Assembly: GCA_030593425.1 (NCBI GenBank)
Contig: JAUVHF010000072.1
Location: forward strand, 1-7,613
Direction of reading: 5' to 3'
DNA: 7,613 nucleotides
Source of the DNA: Anaerolineales bacterium
GTDB taxonomy: Bacteria; Chloroflexota; Anaerolineae; UBA7937
Shown here: in pieces, positions 1 to 6,015 of the stretch
Position numbering within the stretch: the first letter of the stretch is position 1
Layout of the letters: every line of letters starts with the position of its first letter
Made by a program: the position numbers and the translations under genes
The notes under the pieces: model-generated
What the model was told of the DNA's origin: nothing
Seen by the model: the letters and a program-made list of their open reading frames with translations, nothing else
Databases searched by the model: none

Positions 1-1
1 C

Positions 2-541
2 TTGGGTTATCTAAAGCTCAATCAAAGAAACGTTGTTTCTCCTCAAAAGGCAAGGAATCTCTCCCAGGACAAACTTACTTATCTGGTTGCCGGTAGCTAC
101 GGTCAGCCAAACTCTGCTCTTACTCGCTTGGCGCAGGGTACTTATCGCGATGCGAAGCTTGAGAAGGGAGCGGTAGTAATTTTTTCTGCTGACCCCTCGC
201 CTCCCGGTTCTAGAGAAGCGATGGACTTGGTGGTTGACAAGCTAACTCTGAAAGGGGCAAAGGTCCATTATTATGAAATCCAAGAAAATCTCCACGTTTC
301 GGGCCATGGATCAGCGGGTGATATTCGCCTCCTTTTTGCCCTAGTCAAGCCCAAATATTATATTCCCATTGGCGGTGATCCTCGGCATATTAGAGCTTAC
401 TCTTTTTTGGCCCAAGAGATGGGAGCAAAAGAAGATCAGGTTTTGGAATTGTTCAATGGCGAGGTGGTTCAGTTTGCTAATAATCAAGCACAGATGGTGG
501 GCAAGATTAAAGTAAAGGGTATCCCGGTTAAGTCTACATAG
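2..541 (+). CDS. RNase J-like beta-CASP metallo-hydrolase, C-terminal part (5' end outside window)
   Basis: The reading frame is open to the left edge, so the true start and the N-terminal HxHxDH metal motif lie outside. Numbering within the fragment, residues 31-45 (GSYGQPNSALTRLAQ) match the RNase J block usually written GSQGEPMSALxRxA. Residues 98-104 (HVSGHGS) are beta-CASP motif B, and residues 116-128 (KPKYYIPIGGDPR) sit where RNase J proteins carry motif C, KPKYxxPVHGExR. RNase J is a cytoplasmic 5'-3' exo/endoribonuclease in mRNA decay and rRNA processing. Two things are odd. The motif C histidine, a zinc ligand in the family, is glycine here, and the frame stops just after the NGEVVQF strand, roughly 100 residues short of a usual ~550-residue RNase J. 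Base composition is more AT-rich than the rest of the window. Family assignment is confident; activity is doubtful, and it may be a variant subfamily or a decaying, transferred gene. Confidence 0.8.
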   Translation: MGYLKLNQRNVVSPQKARNLSQDKLTYLVAGSYGQPNSALTRLAQGTYRDAKLEKGAVVIFSADPSPPGSREAMDLVVDKLTLKGAKVHYYEIQENLHVSGHGSAGDIRLLFALVKPKYYIPIGGDPRHIRAYSFLAQEMGAKEDQVLELFNGEVVQFANNQAQMVGKIKVKGIPVKST

Positions 542-542
542 A

Positions 543-644
543 GTTTTCGTTAAAGGAAGAGGATTTAGGAAATCGAGAGTACAGACACAGCAGGTGGCCT
601 CCGAGGTACGGCGCCGAATAAGACAGATTTTGGAGGAAGTTTGA
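543..644 (+). pseudogene. Possible frameshifted remnant of the RNase J C-terminal domain
   Basis: Immediately after the nuclease stop codon, the next forward frame reads 33 codons to a TGA at 642-644. The peptide contains RGFRKS followed by a helix-like segment EVRRRIRQILEEV. RNase J proteins usually have an RGFVYVRES-like strand and then an acidic/basic helix near this position. This could therefore be the end of the same protein, left out of frame after a deletion of about 50-70 codons. It has no start codon or ribosome site of its own. The resemblance is by eye and weak, and chance coding-like sequence is the main alternative. Confidence 0.25.
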
Positions 645-790
645 GCCTGTGGGGGTGATGAGTCTGCAAAAGCAGGCCTCTCTTTTATGTCCGAACTTCT
701 GTAGCGCAGGTTTCCCATGGCCTCACGATGCCAGCCTGCCCCGGTACTTGCCAGGCCGGGGGACAGGCTTTACCTGCCCTACTTACTATT
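645..790. other. Non-coding stretch after the RNase J-like gene
   Basis: Together with 542-644 this makes about 250 bases without a convincing intact gene. A small CTGC-AAAA-GCAG hairpin lies at 664-675, followed shortly by CTCTCTTTTA, and could be a weak terminator for the upstream gene. Apart from the palindromes at 734-776, I see nothing further. Confidence 0.4.
734..776. repeat. REP-like overlapping inverted repeats
   Basis: GCCTGCCCCGG (734-744) can pair with CCGGGG...CAGGC (756-768), giving 6 + 5 base pairs separated by a two-base bulge. The right arm then forms a second palindrome, CAGG-CTTTA-CCTG (764-776). There is no T-run, so it is not an obvious terminator. The minus strand reads GTAGGGCAGGTAAAGCCTGT, the general form of short GTAGGGGC...GCCC palindromes scattered between genes in several bacterial groups. 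Whether this one is repeated elsewhere in the genome cannot be seen here. It lies just beyond the 3' end of the minus-strand membrane gene. Confidence 0.4.
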
Positions 791-1243
791 TCAACTGAGC
801 CTGCTCTTCACCAGCCTCATCACGCTGTACAAAAGGGAGACTATGAAATAGAGAGGGATTACAGGAATGGCAAGGATGAAGAATACCGCTTCATCGCCTC
901 CCGTACGGCTGTAACGGTCAAAGAATGCGGCATAGATGAAATTATGTAACAAAACTGATACTATCCAAGCAGGTATGATCAGAACCGTTCTCCAACTCAG
1001 CAGAAAGAACTTGTCATATCCCATCTTCCTTATCAGGGTGTACACCAGGGAGACTACGAGATAGAGAGGGATCACAAGCGTGCCCAGAATGAATACCGCG
1101 TTGGCTATCAGGCCGACTCCGGTCGCCAAGTAGTCATAGAAGAAGACGTAAATCGCCTTATGTAGCAACACCGACAATACCCAGGCACCCGCTATTACTA
1201 GAACTCTTTTCCAACTCAGCAGAAGGTACTTGTCAAATCTCAT
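791..1243 (-). CDS. Small four-helix membrane protein made of two tandem copies of a two-helix unit
   Basis: The 150-residue protein is an internal duplication. Residues 1-73 and 74-144 align over their length: MRFDKYLLLSW with MGYDKFFLLSW, WVLSVLLH with WIVSVLLH, and VIPLYLVVSLVYTL with VIPLYFIVSLLYSV. Each half has two hydrophobic stretches (about 12-35 and 46-70; 85-106 and 121-143) around a more polar segment with acidic or tyrosine residues, so four membrane passes are likely. The repeat is also clear in the DNA, with a period of 219 bases at the start of the unit. I do not recognise the family and assign no function. The start is the first ATG after an upstream in-frame TAG; AAGGA lies only two bases before it, too close for a good ribosome site. 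The same bases (ATAAGGAAGATG) are present at the repeat junction, so they may be carried over by the duplication. The gene lies downstream of the AMMECR1 terminator and has no clear promoter. Confidence 0.65.
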   Translation of the reverse strand: MRFDKYLLLSWKRVLVIAGAWVLSVLLHKAIYVFFYDYLATGVGLIANAVFILGTLVIPLYLVVSLVYTLIRKMGYDKFFLLSWRTVLIIPAWIVSVLLHNFIYAAFFDRYSRTGGDEAVFFILAIPVIPLYFIVSLLYSVMRLVKSRLS

Positions 1244-1446
1244 CTTCCTTATATCCGCCCTCTCATTATCGTCGGGACCCCTATACCTGAGAGATTCCTA
1301 CTCCGCTATTGGATGCTCCTCTCTCAAAAACGGCCCCTTTGCGCTTCTATCAAACCACAAAAGGAGTGCCAATACCAGACCAAGAACTGCCAAAAGGTGC
1401 CAACTTTGCGGCGGTGAAGAGATTGGAATTGCATCTGCTCATCTTG
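1244..1446 (-). other. Gap between membrane gene and AMMECR1 terminator; possible broken membrane-protein fragment
   Basis: On the minus strand, in the same frame as the duplicated membrane protein, a segment reads WHLLAVLGLVLALLLWF and then a charged tail RSAKGPFLREEHPIAE before a TAG at 1309-1311. It continues ESLRYRGPDDNERADIRK into the ATG at 1243. The hydrophobic stretch followed by a charged tail looks protein-like. However, there is no ATG or GTG start, only TTG codons, and no ribosome site. It may be a decayed upstream part of the same gene or a short membrane peptide. The forward-strand open frames here overlap the terminator and look like shadows. Confidence 0.3.
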
Positions 1447-1475
1447 AAAAAAACGGCGGCTAATCGAGGCCGCCG
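1447..1475 (-). terminator. Intrinsic terminator of the AMMECR1 gene
   Basis: The minus strand reads CGGCGGC, an eight-base loop, GCCGCCG, then seven T. The 7-bp all-GC stem is perfect. It begins 28 bases beyond the AMMECR1 stop codon, the standard position for a rho-independent terminator. It separates that gene from the membrane gene further along the strand. Confidence 0.9.
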
Positions 1476-1502
1476 GCTCAGATTCGGGACATAAAGCAGG
1501 GA

Positions 1503-2018
1503 TCACTTGTATCTTATCACCTCGAAGCGGTAGAGTTGCACCGGCTCACGGGGCCCGATGCCCGCCTTCCGTCGGCAGATCTCCACTTGGTACTCTGCCG
1601 TATCGACCCCCTCTAAATCGGGTAGGAGAAGCCCGCGGCGCCAGCCGCTCTCCACGATGACGCCGTACCGCTTGGGATCCAAACCCTCCATCCCCGCCAC
1701 CGGCTCCGGGGTAGTTAGGACATCCACGGAGATATCGAGTTCCTCGAGTTCCTCCGGCCCCACGGGAGGGAAGCGGGGGTCCCGGCTGGCTGCGGCTATG
1801 GCGTTGCGAATAATCTCCTGGGCCACGTTCTCCTCCATGGGCTCGATGGTGCCTATGCAGCCCCGAAGTTGCCCCCTCTTCTTGAGGGAAACGAAGGCCC
1901 CAGCCCGCTCCCGCATCTCCGGCGTCAGTTCCTCGGGAGGGGAGACAACCCGCCCCTCCTGGATATACCTTCTGATCGTCTCCTGGGCCAGACGAACAAA
2001 AGGGTGAGGCCCTGCCAT
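1503..2018 (-). CDS. AMMECR1-domain protein (AmmeMemoRadiSam system protein A type)
   Basis: From the ATG at 2018 the protein has 171 residues and is essentially a single AMMECR1 domain (PF01871). It opens with PHPFVRLAQETIRRYI, carries the family's signature LRGCIGT at 51-57, and continues through DPRFPPVGPEELEELDISVDVL and the C-terminal RKAGIG. The frame stays open upstream to a TTG at 2081. I chose 2018 because GGAGGG stands four bases before this ATG and because the TTG belongs to the -35 box of the gene's own promoter, so the longer form would lie upstream of the transcript. In many prokaryotes this domain is encoded near a Memo-like protein and a radical SAM enzyme, with a suspected but unproven role in modification chemistry. 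Neither partner is in this window, and the gene is monocistronic, bounded by a promoter and a terminator. Confidence 0.92.
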   Translation of the reverse strand: MAGPHPFVRLAQETIRRYIQEGRVVSPPEELTPEMRERAGAFVSLKKRGQLRGCIGTIEPMEENVAQEIIRNAIAAASRDPRFPPVGPEELEELDISVDVLTTPEPVAGMEGLDPKRYGVIVESGWRRGLLLPDLEGVDTAEYQVEICRRKAGIGPREPVQLYRFEVIRYK

Positions 2019-2052
2019 ACTTCCCTCCAAGTCTATGCGCTCCCTGGTGGCC

Positions 2053-2081
2053 ATTCTAACCTTGAACATCCTCGATGTCAA
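2053..2081 (-). promoter_or_regulatory. Sigma70-type promoter of the AMMECR1 gene
   Basis: The minus strand shows TTGACA (2081-2076), a 17-base spacer, then TAGAAT (2058-2053): a perfect -35 and a one-mismatch -10. Initiation about seven bases on gives a leader of roughly 28 bases that contains the GGAGGG ribosome site of the ATG at 2018. Confidence 0.8.
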
Positions 2082-2086
2082 CCCTA

Positions 2087-2115
2087 TTGACGGGGCGGTG
2101 GTTATAATCTATAAT
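2087..2115 (+). promoter_or_regulatory. Sigma70-type promoter of the acyl-CoA synthetase gene
   Basis: TTGACG (2087-2092), a 17-base spacer and a perfect TATAAT (2110-2115) predict a start near 2122 and a leader of about 55 bases. A second TATAAT at 2103-2108 is only 10 bases from the -35 box and is less likely to be used with it. The -35 box lies five bases from that of the opposite-facing AMMECR1 promoter. Confidence 0.85.
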
Positions 2116-2133
2116 GCGAAAAGGTCAATGTGC

Positions 2134-2151
2134 GGAGGAATCATTTCCTCC
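2134..2151 (+). promoter_or_regulatory. Leader hairpin ahead of the acyl-CoA synthetase gene
   Basis: GGAGGAA, loop TCAT, TTCCTCC form a perfect 7-bp stem in the predicted 5' leader, about 12 bases after the expected transcript start. The CCTCC of its right arm is also complementary to the GGAGG of the real ribosome site at 2168-2172. Two alternative pairings are therefore possible, one leaving the ribosome site free and one hiding it. The hairpin is seen; regulation by it is inference. Confidence 0.45.
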
Positions 2152-2177
2152 CCACAATTCTTTGCAAGGAGGCGAAA

Positions 2178-3863
2178 ATGGAGAAGCCCTGGTTGAAGCA
2201 TTACGACGCTGGTGTCCCCCACACCATCGACTACCCTGAGGTACCACTCCACTACTTCCTAGAGGAGTCGGCGCGGAAGTATCCCGACAATGTAGCCACG
2301 GTGATCCAGGGCGGGAAACTGACCTACAAGAAACTGAACGAACTCACCGATCGCCTGGCGGCGGCCCTCTACGATTTAGGCGTCAGAAAGGGCGACCGAG
2401 TGGCCCTCTACTTCGTCAATTGCCCTCAATATGTGATAGGCTTCTACGCCATCCTCAAAGTCGGGGGCGTCTCGGTAGCCATCAACCCTCTCTACGCGCC
2501 CCGAGAAGTGGCCCATCAACTCAACGATTGTGGGGCGGAGACGATCATCGTCATGAGCATGATGTATCCCGTAGTGAAGGCGATCCGCACCCAGACCAAA
2601 CTCAAGAACGTCATCGTCTCCAACATCAAGGAGTATTTCTCCCCCCTGATCAAGATCCTATTCACCCTCTTCAAAGAGGCAAAGGATGGACATCGTGTCA
2701 CCCTGGACGAGCGTGACCTTTGGTTGCAGGATCTCTTAGCCCGGTACACTCCAGAGCAGCGGCCGGAGGTCGAGGTCGGCCCCGACGACCGAGCCATCTT
2801 CCAATATACGGGAGGCACCACCGGAGTCCCCAAGGGAGCGATAGGGCTGCACCGCAACCTGGTCGCCAACGCCCTGGAGATCGGCGCTTTCCTGCCTGAT
2901 TTGGAAGAGGGCAAGGAAATTCACCTAGCGGCCATACCGCTCTTCCATGTCTATGGCTTGGTGGCTACTATGTGCAGCGCCGTGGCTACAGGAGCCTCCA
3001 TGATCATGATCCCCAACCCCCGAGACCTAGACGAGGTCCTCAAAGCCATCGATAAGTACAAAGTCACCCTCTACATGGGCGTGCCTACCATGTATCTGGC
3101 CCTCTGCAACCACCGTGACGTCATGAAGTACGATGTGAAATCCATCAAGGCTTGCATCTCCGGGTCAGCGCCTCTGCCGTTGGAGGTGAAGAGGAGGTTC
3201 GAGGAACTCACTGGGGGCAAGTTAGTGGAGGGGTATGGGTTGAGCGAGGCCCCCACCGCCAGCCACTGCAACCCGGTCCATGGCCGGGTTGTGCCTGGAA
3301 GCATCGGTCTCCCCCTGCCCGACATCGAGGCCAAGATCGTGGACCTGGAGACCGGCACCAAGGATCTCCCCGTGGGAGAGATAGGAGAACTAGCCCTCAG
3401 AGGCCCCATCGTCATGGAGGAGTACTGGAACATGCCCGAAGAGACGGCCCTGGTGATGCGCGAAGGGGGTTGGCTCCTCACCGGCGACATCGCCAGGATG
3501 GACGAAGATGGCTATTTCTACATAGTGGACCGCAAGAAGGATATGATCCTCTGCTCAGGCTACAATGTCTATCCGCGGGATGTGGAGGAGGTCCTCTTTG
3601 AGCACCCCAAAGTGCAAGAGGGGGCCGTGGCTGGCATCCCCGACCCCCGCCGGGGCGAGACGGTGAAAGCCTGGATCGTCCTCAAGCCTGGGGAGACGGC
3701 CACCGAGGAGGAGATCATCGACTTCTGCCGGGACAAACTGGCCAAGTTCAAGATACCCACCGCTGTGGAGTTCCGAGATGAACTTCCCAAGACCATGGTG
3801 GGCAAGGTCCTTCGCCGTTACTTGAGGGAGGAGGAACTGAAGAAGAAAGAGACAGAGGCTTAG
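2178..3863 (+). CDS. Long-chain-fatty-acid-CoA ligase (AMP-forming acyl-CoA synthetase, FadD/LcfB-like)
   Basis: This 561-residue cytoplasmic or membrane-associated enzyme would activate fatty acids with ATP to an acyl-adenylate and then to acyl-CoA, for beta-oxidation or lipid synthesis. All core motifs of the adenylating superfamily are present: phosphate-binding loop TGGTTGVPKG (211-220), YGLSEA (353-358), TGD (435-437), DRKKDMI with GYNVYP (451-466), and the C-terminal PKTMVGKVLRR with catalytic Lys543. The segment around 147-171 (VSNIKEYFSPLIKILFTLFK) is typical of long-chain ligases and separates it from acetyl-CoA synthetases and 4-coumarate ligases. The start is the ATG with AAGGAGG five bases upstream; a GTG 48 bases earlier would only add leader sequence. 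Length and motifs indicate a complete, working gene. It has its own promoter and terminator, with no partner beta-oxidation genes in the window. Chain length preference cannot be read from sequence. Confidence 0.95.
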   Translation: MEKPWLKHYDAGVPHTIDYPEVPLHYFLEESARKYPDNVATVIQGGKLTYKKLNELTDRLAAALYDLGVRKGDRVALYFVNCPQYVIGFYAILKVGGVSVAINPLYAPREVAHQLNDCGAETIIVMSMMYPVVKAIRTQTKLKNVIVSNIKEYFSPLIKILFTLFKEAKDGHRVTLDERDLWLQDLLARYTPEQRPEVEVGPDDRAIFQYTGGTTGVPKGAIGLHRNLVANALEIGAFLPDLEEGKEIHLAAIPLFHVYGLVATMCSAVATGASMIMIPNPRDLDEVLKAIDKYKVTLYMGVPTMYLALCNHRDVMKYDVKSIKACISGSAPLPLEVKRRFEELTGGKLVEGYGLSEAPTASHCNPVHGRVVPGSIGLPLPDIEAKIVDLETGTKDLPVGEIGELALRGPIVMEEYWNMPEETALVMREGGWLLTGDIARMDEDGYFYIVDRKKDMILCSGYNVYPRDVEEVLFEHPKVQEGAVAGIPDPRRGETVKAWIVLKPGETATEEEIIDFCRDKLAKFKIPTAVEFRDELPKTMVGKVLRRYLREEELKKKETEA

Positions 3864-3947
3864 TTTTTCACCAACTACGGTACTAGCCTCGACCGAGTGA
3901 TATCGCTACCTAGCGCAGCCACGGAGGACAATCCGGGTTACCAACGT

Positions 3948-3980
3948 AAAGAAGGGTGGATTTTCATTCACCCTTCTTTT
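3948..3980. terminator. Bidirectional intrinsic terminator between convergent genes
   Basis: AAAGAAGGGTG (3948-3958) and CACCCTTCTTT (3969-3979) form a perfect 11-bp stem around a 10-base loop and end in a T-tract on the forward strand. Read from the other side, the 3' arm also ends in CTTCTTTA. It can therefore serve both the synthetase gene, ending at 3863, and the USP-DUF389 gene, ending at 4019. Confidence 0.85.
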
Positions 3981-4018
3981 GTCCCTCAATGGTTTAGGCA
4001 GATTCCCTACCCCTAACC

Positions 4019-5827
4019 TCAGGGGCTCCTCGATTCCACCTCCGTGATGGGTATGGCGATCACCCTCACCGAAACTGGCTGACCTATCTCTTCAGAGATG
4101 GCGCTGCTCAACAGTTGCACCGCCTCAGAGGAGAGTTGCTCCCTAGCGTAAACGGTAACCGTCACCGAGACCTCCGGTCCTTGACGCTCGAACTGAAAGT
4201 CTACCAGAGAGATACCCTCCATCTCCTCGATCTTCCCGGTCAAGGCATGAGCGATAGCCTGTCGCTCCCGTCCCAACCGCACTGTGCCCACTAACATATA
4301 AGCCAGAGGCAAGGAGATGATCAGGAGCAAAATCAAGGAGATCACCAACCCTCGTCGCAGTTGAATTCGCCGTTCCCTAGCCTCAACCGCTGGCCGGAAG
4401 CCAAGGAGCAAGAAGGTCAAGGAGCCGATGAGACTAATGGCTGTAAGGTTGGTAGCGAAAAGGAGGAGCGCCCCGCCGGTCACCTGCGCATTCCGCATCG
4501 CTATTCCGATACCCGTCACTCCCAAAGGGGGAACCAAGGCAGCAGCGACGGCTACCCCCGGCAACGCCTCGGAGACATCTTTTCGGGCTATGGCGTAGGC
4601 GCCCGCGGCCCCGGAGGCTAAAGCCACAATTAGGTCAACCAATGTCGGCCTGGTGCGGGCCAAGATCTCGGTGTTCAAATCGACCAGGGGTGATATAGCC
4701 GCTAGCAAAGCCGCCAAGAAGATGGCCAAGATGATCCCCTTGATGGTCGATTCCAAGGCGTAGCGCAGGAGGCGAACATCCCCCTGAACGATCCCCAAAG
4801 AGATGGCTAAGACAGGGGTTATGAGGGGAGCCACTAACATAGCCCCGATGATAATCGCGGCGCTATTCAATACCAGACCCAGGGCGGCGATGACGCTGGC
4901 TAAGGAGATCATCACGAAATAGTCTACATCTGGCCGAGCCCCTCGCCTCAGCGTTCTGTAGACCGCTAGCCTCTCCTCCTCGCTCAAGGTGGGAAAGAGG
5001 TTGTAGAGACTGCGCCATAGGCGGTATAACCAGAACCGAGCCAGCCCTCTATAGCGCCTCACCATCACCACCATCTTTGAGGACTGGCTGGCTACCCTTT
5101 CCGGAACGGGGCCGAAGAGGAACTGATCCAAAAGACTCTCCTCACTGGCACCCAAAAGCGTTACGTCGTGTTTTTCCGCCTCCTCCAGGATGCCCCTGAC
5201 GACGCCACTGGCTATCAACACTTTGCTCTCCACCAGGTCGTCGGTCTCCAGGCCAGCAAAGGTCTGGGCGATCTTCTCCCTTCCCTCCTCCTCATCCTCG
5301 GCCGTAGCGCCCGGACGGCAGATATAGAGGGCCGTAATGGTGGCCCCGTACTCCTTAGCCAGCGCCAGAGCCAAAGCGGCGGCTGCAGAAGCATGAGGAC
5401 CTCCGGCCGTGGGAAGAAGAAGGGTACGCACTTGAGGCAGCGCCTCCCCTCGCACCACGGCCACATCACACCGGAGGTTCCTGATCACCGGGTCCAGCAC
5501 CCGGCCCAAGGCTGCGCTTCGAGCGACGGTGTAGCCCCGCCAACCCAGAAAAACCAGATCACACTCCTCCTCGGCGGCTACCTCCAATATCGCTTGCGAT
5601 ACGCTACGGGCCACCCTGGTTATGGGCCGAACGGACACCCCTATCGTCTTCCCCATCTCTAGGGCTTGACGGAAAAAGAGATCCCTCTCTTCACCCTGAG
5701 AAGAGATCACTTGCAAAGGGAGAACCTCGCCACCCCTCTGATGGGCCAGAGCCATAGCCATCCTCGGGAGCGCCAGCCCACCGGTCTCTCCTAAAGGGAC
5801 TAAGATGCGATATTTTGGCTCTTCCAT
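4019..5827 (-). CDS. Fusion of two universal stress protein domains with a DUF389 membrane domain
   Basis: The protein has 602 residues in three parts. Residues 5-127 are a first universal stress (USP) fold; LGWRG with G108 fits the G-x2-G-x9-G nucleotide-binding pattern (G95, G98, G108), though R follows where S/T is usual. Residues 132-258 are a second USP fold ending GASEESLLDQFLFGPVPERV, where the middle glycine of that pattern is Glu. Residues 300-515 are a DUF389 (TIGR00341-type) membrane region with about seven hydrophobic helices, including the hallmark SAAIIIGAMLVAPLITPVLA (322-341). A soluble alpha/beta tail (517-600) follows. USP domains bind ATP or AMP, and DUF389 has no settled function, so a nucleotide-sensing membrane transporter or channel is only an inference. 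The start is the ATG with GAGG upstream; the longer open frame before it overlaps the 59-residue frame and looks non-coding. It is last in a tight minus-strand cluster. Confidence 0.9.
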   Translation of the reverse strand: MEEPKYRILVPLGETGGLALPRMAMALAHQRGGEVLPLQVISSQGEERDLFFRQALEMGKTIGVSVRPITRVARSVSQAILEVAAEEECDLVFLGWRGYTVARSAALGRVLDPVIRNLRCDVAVVRGEALPQVRTLLLPTAGGPHASAAAALALALAKEYGATITALYICRPGATAEDEEEGREKIAQTFAGLETDDLVESKVLIASGVVRGILEEAEKHDVTLLGASEESLLDQFLFGPVPERVASQSSKMVVMVRRYRGLARFWLYRLWRSLYNLFPTLSEEERLAVYRTLRRGARPDVDYFVMISLASVIAALGLVLNSAAIIIGAMLVAPLITPVLAISLGIVQGDVRLLRYALESTIKGIILAIFLAALLAAISPLVDLNTEILARTRPTLVDLIVALASGAAGAYAIARKDVSEALPGVAVAAALVPPLGVTGIGIAMRNAQVTGGALLLFATNLTAISLIGSLTFLLLGFRPAVEARERRIQLRRGLVISLILLLIISLPLAYMLVGTVRLGRERQAIAHALTGKIEEMEGISLVDFQFERQGPEVSVTVTVYAREQLSSEAVQLLSSAISEEIGQPVSVRVIAIPITEVESRSP

Positions 5828-5835
5828 AAAGACCT

Positions 5836-6015
5836 CTACCAGCCCCGAGGCAGATAGTGATGACGGTTGACTTCCTCTTCCACCCCTTGGGATATGGCTT
5901 TCCTCAACATCACCCTCAAACCGCAAAGGCGCATGAGTCCACCTGGCTCCGCCAAGTCGTCTTGCCAGGCGCGCCAGAACGTGTCATCGGTGATCAGGAC
6001 TATTTGGATTTCCAC
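5836..6015 (-). CDS. Unrecognised 59-residue small protein
   Basis: From a GTG at 6015 the frame encodes 59 residues to a TAG at 5836-5838. Composition is protein-like: a hydrophobic strand and acidic pair MEIQIVLITDD, aromatic FWRAW, then GGLMRLCGLRVMLRKAI, EEEVN and RHHYLPRGW. G or C is favoured at third codon positions, as in neighbours. It overlaps the end of the upstream membrane gene by 16 bases and stops 8 bases before the USP-DUF389 start, whose ribosome site adjoins its stop codon, so translation could be coupled. Without it there would be about 170 empty bases in an otherwise packed cluster. Against it: the start is GTG with no clear ribosome site, and I know no family. It has no signal peptide or membrane segment. 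Confidence 0.55.
   Translation of the reverse strand: MEIQIVLITDDTFWRAWQDDLAEPGGLMRLCGLRVMLRKAISQGVEEEVNRHHYLPRGW

Noticed and set aside
341..718. Minus-strand open frame of 125 codons
   Set aside because: It lies opposite the RNase J-like gene, has no recognisable domain or ribosome site, and its composition looks random.
728..949. Plus-strand open frame covering the palindromes
   Set aside because: It is antisense to the duplicated membrane gene and begins inside the inverted repeats; no protein-like character.
1309..1494. Plus-strand open frame between the membrane gene and AMMECR1
   Set aside because: It runs through the AMMECR1 terminator and has no ribosome site or family resemblance.
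2019..2081. N-terminal extension of the AMMECR1 protein from a TTG
   Set aside because: The TTG is the start of the -35 box, and a much better ribosome site and ATG lie at 2018, matching the usual N-terminus of the domain.
2087..2108. Alternative forward promoter using TATAAT at 2103-2108
   Set aside because: Its spacer to TTGACG would be only 10 bases; the TATAAT at 2110-2115 gives 17.
2420..3805. Several long open frames on both strands within the synthetase gene
   Set aside because: All are shadows of one complete gene that has every expected motif; GC-rich sequence produces such frames by chance.
5828..5926. 33-residue N-terminal extension of the USP-DUF389 protein
   Set aside because: It is low-complexity, overlaps the 59-residue frame, and homologous USP domains begin near the ATG at 5827, which has a ribosome site.
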